Below, piece by piece: positions 59,171-64,000 of a stretch of 64,000 nt of DNA. Position numbers and translations under genes: made by a program. Source of the stretch: Paenibacillus radicis (ex Gao et al. 2016) (GTDB lineage: Bacteria > Bacillota > Bacilli > Paenibacillales > Paenibacillaceae); the NCBI RefSeq assembly GCF_014641555.1, contig NZ_BMHY01000004.1:124001-188000 (forward strand), given 5' to 3'. The notes below the pieces were generated by a model that did no database searches, was not told the DNA's origin, and saw nothing but the letters and a program-made list of their open reading frames with translations. How positions within the stretch are numbered: position 1 is the first letter of the stretch; each line of letters opens with the position of its first letter.

Positions 59171-62100
59171 ATGCCTAAGCAAGTCGAGGTACGGTCGCAG
59201 GTTACTTCAAAGAATGAACCAGTAGTGACTGGGGAGAAACCAGAATCTACGATGGATCCGATGAAGCCGTTTGCGATCCCAGGCAACATTAATATGACAT
59301 CTGAGCAATTGCTTCAGTTGCAAAGGAGCATAGGCAACCGAGCGGTTTCTCAGCTGATTCAGCAGTCGGTGCAGCATCCTGGAAGGACAAATCCAAGGGA
59401 AACACCAGTACAATTACGTTCGGAGCCAGAACCTATAAAGCATGAAGAGCAGTCAGCCAAAGAAAATGCCGCCGGTTTGCCCGATTCGCTCAAGATTGGG
59501 CTCGAGAATATGTCAGGTATGGATTTATCGGATGTTAGGGTGCATCGCAACTCGAGCAAACCGGAACAGGTAGGCGCACATGCTTATGCTCAGGGTAGCG
59601 ATATTTATCTAGCGCCGGGTCAGGAGAAGCATCTTCCGCATGAAGGCTGGCATATTGTGCAGCAGAAGCAGGGACGGGTAAAGTCAACGCGAACGCTCAT
59701 TTCCGGCGTCAATGTGAACGATGACAACTTTCTAGAACAAGAAGCGACTCAGAAGGGACAGGAGGCATTGCGTTTAAGAAGCACTAATGGAATCCCTTTG
59801 CAGCAGGTTTCAGCTAACAATACACATGGCGGTAATGACATGATCCCGATCCAACGCGTCAAATACAACGAGTTGTCGGATTCTCAGAAAGAAATGATCG
59901 ATGAAAAGGCAAAGCAAGAATATATTAAGGAAGCTGAGAAATTCGAGCAAAAGATCGGCATGACTGCGGCAACGGATTCCAGATCTCATCATGCAGCCGA
60001 TGAGCTGCTGGAGAGAACGGTTATTCTTGCTGAATCGATTTACTTTAATAAGAAGAAAACCGAGAACGAAACGATGGAGAAATATTATCAGACCGTTTTT
60101 GGAATTGAGAATCGTCCGGATATTACAGGCAGCATCGGCTCAGACCCCGAAATGATTCAAGAAGTGTTTAAAGCCGGATCGTTCCGTGAGAAAATGTCGC
60201 TGTATTATGTAGCGATGGCAGAAAAGCAGACACTCAATACAATGCTGAGCGATTATATGAAGCTGCTCAATCAGGATATTGAGAAATACGGTTCCTCGCA
60301 GGAGCCGGAGGATAAGAGCTATGTAGAAATGCTTAAAAACAACAGTAATCCGTATACGACAAAAAGACAGAAAATGGAGCAGTTAAGGCGAGCTGTGGAT
60401 TGGGTTTTGCTGGAGATCGGATTGGAGCGAAGAGCGATTGAGAGCGCTATGAATCCCGAGGAAAGAACAATGCTTACCAGCGAGGAGCAGCAGTTGCGCA
60501 GGGAACAGGATGAGAATCTGGCGGCTCAGATTCTGCATACAGTCAATACAGGGCTTGTCACGGGGGACGAAACGACCAATGAGCAGAAGCAGCCTGAAAT
60601 CCAAAAACTTGTGGAAATTGCCATGCGAAAGCATCTTCAGGATGGCGACAGGGTGACACGAATTAAGGCCATTGAGCAGCAAAAAGAGAAACTTCTTGAA
60701 GAGGTAGCTGTTCACAATGATAACTATATGAATGGATATGGATGGATGAAAGAGTTGGCTAATCGAGTATTCGCTGACAATGAGCGCTCGCTGAAAAAGA
60801 AGATTTTGACGGAAGCGAGTGCTAACGACATTGAACCGGCTGATCTGGTGATGGGTATTAAGAAAAGCATGGTTGATCTTGCGTTTAAGAATAAGGATAA
60901 GAAAATTAAGCAATCTGATGATGTGCTGACAGAAATGCTGAGGACAGCGCTTCATGCTACAATAAACAATTTGAATTCGGTCACGAACTCTATTACGCAA
61001 GAAAACAAAAATATCGAAAATGGAAATCCTACCGACCATACAGCGGATCACACTGCTGAAAAGCGGTTTATGATGAATTACGTTTACAAGCCAACTTTGT
61101 TCGGGACGAAGCTGACCCTGGAAGAGAGCCGCAAAGGCAGCGACCGCACTATGGCGCCCCCGATGGAACAGACAAGCGACCAGACGCCTGCGATGCTGGA
61201 AAACACGCCTTTAAAGCTGACCTATCGCGAGCTTGGGCAGGCATTCTTTGACAACCAGTTAACCTTTAGAGAAGAAATGGAGAAATTCAAATCCGAGCAT
61301 GGAGGGGAATGGAACGAAGAACAATTTCGTCAGAAAATTTTTGAAGAACATAAGGATAAGAAATTGCCGTGGAAGCCGGGAATTAAATATTGGCGGCTGG
61401 AGCAGAAGAGTGCGCTTGTACAAGCATCTGAACTGCTCGGAGTGAAGGTAGGTGCGGCACTGTCTGGAACGACGGATCGGGTCATGAGAGGCGCCAAATA
61501 CTTGCATTTTGACCAAAAGGGGCTTGAAGAAGTGTTGTTGGCTTGCTTAGGATGGATGCTTCCGGCACATGACCATACCTATTTTGAAATAATGAAGGCT
61601 GCAGAGCCGTACCTTCATTTATCGCCAGCAAAGCAGCCTTTCCCTGAGATGATTATCGATATGGACTATGCATACGGGAGAGGCTATAACAAAATTTTGA
61701 AGCTGCTTCCAGATATTAAGCAAGATCAGATGCCCGATTATTATTTGAGTATGACATACAAGGACGAGCTTGCGAAAACGATGAGAGCGCCGGAAAAAGC
61801 GGATGATACACTACGCATTGAATCAGACCAGGAAGGAAAGATCGTCTTTATTGGCACTCGCACTAAGTACCAGGTACGCAATTTGCAAGAAGAGAAGGTA
61901 CGTTACGAATGGTACTGGTTGCGGCATGAAAGCGGCGAAGCACGCGGCAACTCGGGCGGCAGCGAGCTTGCCTTTGAGAACGCATGGATGTACAAGGGTA
62001 TTTATAAAATCTATTGTCTCGTCTACCCGCTTGAAGGACAGCATAAGGATATGCCAGTAGCTTCTCTAAGATTTGACCAAGCGGTATTTGACCCCGAAAA

Positions 62101-63694
62101 GCAGGACAAGAAGGAAGGGGACAGCTCGAAGACGCCGAGAGGGCAGATGGAAGAAGCTTCAGGTATATCGGTTCGCGCACGTTTTACCGGATGGAACGAA
62201 TCCTGCCAAGATCTTGTGGTTGCTAGTGAATTTATAGAGAATAACGGTACCATTATTTGCAACCTGACGGTTCCGGAAAGTCTTTCTGAAGAGGGCACAA
62301 AAGTATTTACAGGATCGGCTAGACAAATGCAAAAGCTTGAAGAGACAGGCGAGCTTGCAGATTTGTATAACTCCGTCTATCGCAAGGAGAAGGACATTCA
62401 GCTGATGAAAGCGGAGGCTATGCTGGAAGCGGCGAAGAAATGGGGCGAGGGGCAGCAATACGAAACAACAGGATCAATTAATGTTGATATCTTTAATCTT
62501 TCGAATCAGGTGGTGCTGAAGGAGCATTATTTCTACGTGGATAGGGAAGGTGAAGCTCTAAAGGATAGGGTGGATGTACCTGCTTATCGAGTGCAAGGCG
62601 GAGACTATAAAGGCGGGGTCAAAAGCTCGGTGCGTCTTGTGAACACGAAAACCGGTGAGCTGGATGTGTCTGGTGATGCGATGGTATGGATCAATTTTGC
62701 CGATAAAGCCAGGATGGTCTGGTGGTTAAATAATCGGACGGACCGGTCGTACAGCGTATTTTTTAAGGTGCAATCGGATTACTTAAAGCAAGTGGTAACG
62801 CATGCCGTACCTGAAGCTGAAGCGAACCAGCAAAATGAGTCTGGCGTTTTTATGAACAAGGGCAAGCCCATCATCTCGCAGGATAAGGCGACACATCAAT
62901 ACGCAATTGTAAAAGGATCCGAGAAATATCCGAATTTGGCCGGTTTGAAGAAGCATGCGCTGAATTATATGATTAAGCTGTTTCAATGGAAAACATTCAG
63001 CATTCAAAGTGCCGGAGACAATGAGATTACGCCTGGGGGTCAAGGAATACTCGCACAGCCGTTCAACGAAAGTTTGCGAAGGGCGAAGGAGCTTGAGCTG
63101 AAGATTCGGTTCCTGACGGAACAGGGAGCGTCTCAGGAGCAGTTAAGGGAGTTTCGTGTGCAGCAGGAGCAGTTTCAGAAGGAAGGCCAGCAGGCTTGGG
63201 AACAAGACTACAATACGAATTTGCGGAAACCAGGCGAAGGAGAGCTTTCTTCAACGGATCGGCGGTTAGCGTCAGAGCTTGGGGAAGAGGGAGTATACGC
63301 TAAGCGATTAATGTATGCTGTTAACCTGGTCAAAAACATTCAGAGTGATCTGAACAAAATTATTGGACCGATGATTCCGAATATCAATAAGGTTCAGCTG
63401 TCTCAACCTGGAACGATGTCGAAAAGGGAGTGGCTAGAGGTACGTAAAGTGCTATTGCCTGAATATCGAAAAATCCGTACGCTTGTACACGATGCCTTTG
63501 ATAAACATTATACCGATCTGCCGAAAGCGTTTAAACAGAAAGCTTTTACCTTAGGAATTAATCGGGCTATTCGCGACAAGCTGCAAACAAGTAAACTGTA
63601 TGGGGCGCTGAATAAGGAAGAACAGCTAAAGTTGCTGGAAAAAGTAAAATTTACCGACAACAAGAACACGGATTTCGAAGTGTTTAAAGAATAG
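59171..63694 (+). CDS. Giant eCIS-core (DUF4157) protein
   Basis: 1507 residues, no signal peptide. Residues 47-65 (LLQLQRSIGNRAVSQLIQQ) are the short lead helix usually found before this domain. Residues 103-172 are the DUF4157/eCIS-core domain with LENMSGMDLSDVRVH and the zinc-protease-like HEGWH (157-161). A long charged helical region follows (about 230-650), then a conserved-looking block with SGTTDRVMRGAKYL and LGWMLPAHDHTYFEIM (about 750-810), an Ig-like stretch (about 895-965), and an uncharacterised C-terminal part. DUF4157 proteins are linked to cargo of extracellular contractile injection systems, but no sheath, tube or baseplate gene is in this window. Function unknown. Confidence 0.8.
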   Translation: MPKQVEVRSQVTSKNEPVVTGEKPESTMDPMKPFAIPGNINMTSEQLLQLQRSIGNRAVSQLIQQSVQHPGRTNPRETPVQLRSEPEPIKHEEQSAKENAAGLPDSLKIGLENMSGMDLSDVRVHRNSSKPEQVGAHAYAQGSDIYLAPGQEKHLPHEGWHIVQQKQGRVKSTRTLISGVNVNDDNFLEQEATQKGQEALRLRSTNGIPLQQVSANNTHGGNDMIPIQRVKYNELSDSQKEMIDEKAKQEYIKEAEKFEQKIGMTAATDSRSHHAADELLERTVILAESIYFNKKKTENETMEKYYQTVFGIENRPDITGSIGSDPEMIQEVFKAGSFREKMSLYYVAMAEKQTLNTMLSDYMKLLNQDIEKYGSSQEPEDKSYVEMLKNNSNPYTTKRQKMEQLRRAVDWVLLEIGLERRAIESAMNPEERTMLTSEEQQLRREQDENLAAQILHTVNTGLVTGDETTNEQKQPEIQKLVEIAMRKHLQDGDRVTRIKAIEQQKEKLLEEVAVHNDNYMNGYGWMKELANRVFADNERSLKKKILTEASANDIEPADLVMGIKKSMVDLAFKNKDKKIKQSDDVLTEMLRTALHATINNLNSVTNSITQENKNIENGNPTDHTADHTAEKRFMMNYVYKPTLFGTKLTLEESRKGSDRTMAPPMEQTSDQTPAMLENTPLKLTYRELGQAFFDNQLTFREEMEKFKSEHGGEWNEEQFRQKIFEEHKDKKLPWKPGIKYWRLEQKSALVQASELLGVKVGAALSGTTDRVMRGAKYLHFDQKGLEEVLLACLGWMLPAHDHTYFEIMKAAEPYLHLSPAKQPFPEMIIDMDYAYGRGYNKILKLLPDIKQDQMPDYYLSMTYKDELAKTMRAPEKADDTLRIESDQEGKIVFIGTRTKYQVRNLQEEKVRYEWYWLRHESGEARGNSGGSELAFENAWMYKGIYKIYCLVYPLEGQHKDMPVASLRFDQAVFDPEKQDKKEGDSSKTPRGQMEEASGISVRARFTGWNESCQDLVVASEFIENNGTIICNLTVPESLSEEGTKVFTGSARQMQKLEETGELADLYNSVYRKEKDIQLMKAEAMLEAAKKWGEGQQYETTGSINVDIFNLSNQVVLKEHYFYVDREGEALKDRVDVPAYRVQGGDYKGGVKSSVRLVNTKTGELDVSGDAMVWINFADKARMVWWLNNRTDRSYSVFFKVQSDYLKQVVTHAVPEAEANQQNESGVFMNKGKPIISQDKATHQYAIVKGSEKYPNLAGLKKHALNYMIKLFQWKTFSIQSAGDNEITPGGQGILAQPFNESLRRAKELELKIRFLTEQGASQEQLREFRVQQEQFQKEGQQAWEQDYNTNLRKPGEGELSSTDRRLASELGEEGVYAKRLMYAVNLVKNIQSDLNKIIGPMIPNINKVQLSQPGTMSKREWLEVRKVLLPEYRKIRTLVHDAFDKHYTDLPKAFKQKAFTLGINRAIRDKLQTSKLYGALNKEEQLKLLEKVKFTDNKNTDFEVFKE

Positions 63695-64000
63695 AACAAT
63701 TAATTATTAACTGATTAGCAGTAGCTTGGTTAGGTAGTACGTTTCCTGAAATTCTTGCTATAATTTCCTTCACTTTATTGCTTCGGTCTCATATGAAATA
63801 AAAACTTGTCAACGGATAATGGACTTCAATCGTTCATTATCCGTTTCTATTTCTATGTTTCGGCAGAGTCTGGATTTTTCTGAATGTCATTTGGCTAGGG
63901 GGACTAAGAAAACTATAAAGGTTAGATAGGACTCATTTGCCTTGCAATGGGTCTTTTTGTCTTTAGTGTCACCATGTCGTTAAAATTTTTCTACACAGTT
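63695..64000. other. Intergenic tail of the window
   Basis: No supported gene. It holds the terminator at 63811-63844 and a second weak hairpin (GACTCATT with AATGGGTC then TTTTT, about 63928-63958). Confidence 0.5.
63811..63844 (+). terminator. Probable terminator of the eCIS-core gene
   Basis: AACGGATAATG pairs with CATTATCCGTT around GACTTCAATCGTT, followed by a mixed T-rich tail (TCTATTTC). Confidence 0.65.

Noticed and set aside
1-64000. CRISPR array, tRNA, rRNA, transposase or phage integrase
   Set aside because: No regularly spaced short repeats, no cloverleaf or rRNA-like sequence and no transposase or integrase motif seen on either strand.

Overview
The window looks like chromosome from a Paenibacillus-type member of the Bacillota (order Bacillales). 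Supporting signs are strong AGGAGG-type ribosome binding sites with frequent TTG and GTG starts, a YesM/YesN-like sensor and regulator next to an LplABC-like sugar transporter, an Lsa-type ABC-F protein beside a Cfr-like enzyme, a DUF3977 protein and an S. aureus-like C30 carotenoid set. I see no rRNA, tRNA, CRISPR array, transposase or integrase. The species cannot be named from sequence alone.

Layout. 1-4.4 kb: the end of one MFS transporter, a Bcr/CflA drug exporter, a LysR regulator, a GNAT acetyltransferase and a small multidrug export protein. 4.4-7.6 kb: a ribosome-protection locus with an Lsa-type ABC-F gene behind a well-formed transcription attenuator, a 47-codon reading frame, a terminator, a hairpin covering a ribosome binding site, and a Cfr-like 23S rRNA methyltransferase. 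7.6-11.3 kb: a CD3324-like small protein behind a 50-nt palindrome, two SDR-type oxidoreductases flanking a TetR regulator with no normal start codon, and a VOC protein. 11.5-17.5 kb: an iron-siderophore uptake operon under a Fur box. Its first reading frame joins an AraC regulator to a lipoprotein substrate-binding protein; two FecCD permeases and an ABC exporter follow. 17.8-25.1 kb: histidine kinase, response regulator and LplABC-like sugar importer. 25.3-32.7 kb: a MerR regulator starting at ATC, a CPBP protease, DUF3977, a GH95-like glycosidase with a divergent AraC regulator broken by an in-frame TAG, and an Eis-like acetyltransferase. 32.8-37.6 kb: GntR plus CynX/NimT exporter, a YxaF/LmrA-type TetR, and a cysteine-pair MarR sharing an operator motif with a cysteine-pair flavin monooxygenase. 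37.6-40.5 kb: an AlgI/AlgJ-like polysaccharide O-acetylation pair with a terminator in its leader. 40.6-43.2 kb: the second palindrome-plus-CD3324 cassette, an APS kinase plus Stf0-type sulfotransferase pair, and a sugar O-acetyltransferase. 43.2-46.9 kb: DUF1349, flavin reductase, ROK regulator, MFS. 47.1-58.7 kb: a large C30 carotenoid cluster. 58.7-63.7 kb: a truncated RDD-like protein and a 1507-residue eCIS-core (DUF4157) protein.

How genes work together. In the carotenoid cluster CrtM would make the C30 backbone and four CrtN/CrtP-type enzymes would desaturate and oxidise it. A CruF-like protein could hydrate it, two family-2 glycosyltransferases could add sugars, and CrtO- and PlsC-type acyltransferases could add acyl chains, so the product is probably a glycosylated, acylated C30 carotenoid. 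The ABC-F and Cfr-like proteins protect the same site, the peptidyl transferase centre, by two mechanisms, and each gene has RNA structures that look antibiotic-responsive. Best candidates for undescribed biology are the duplicated palindrome/CD3324 cassette, the paired Lsa/Cfr attenuators, the AraC-lipoprotein fusion, the ATC starts, the orphan eCIS-core protein and the sulfotransferase pair.
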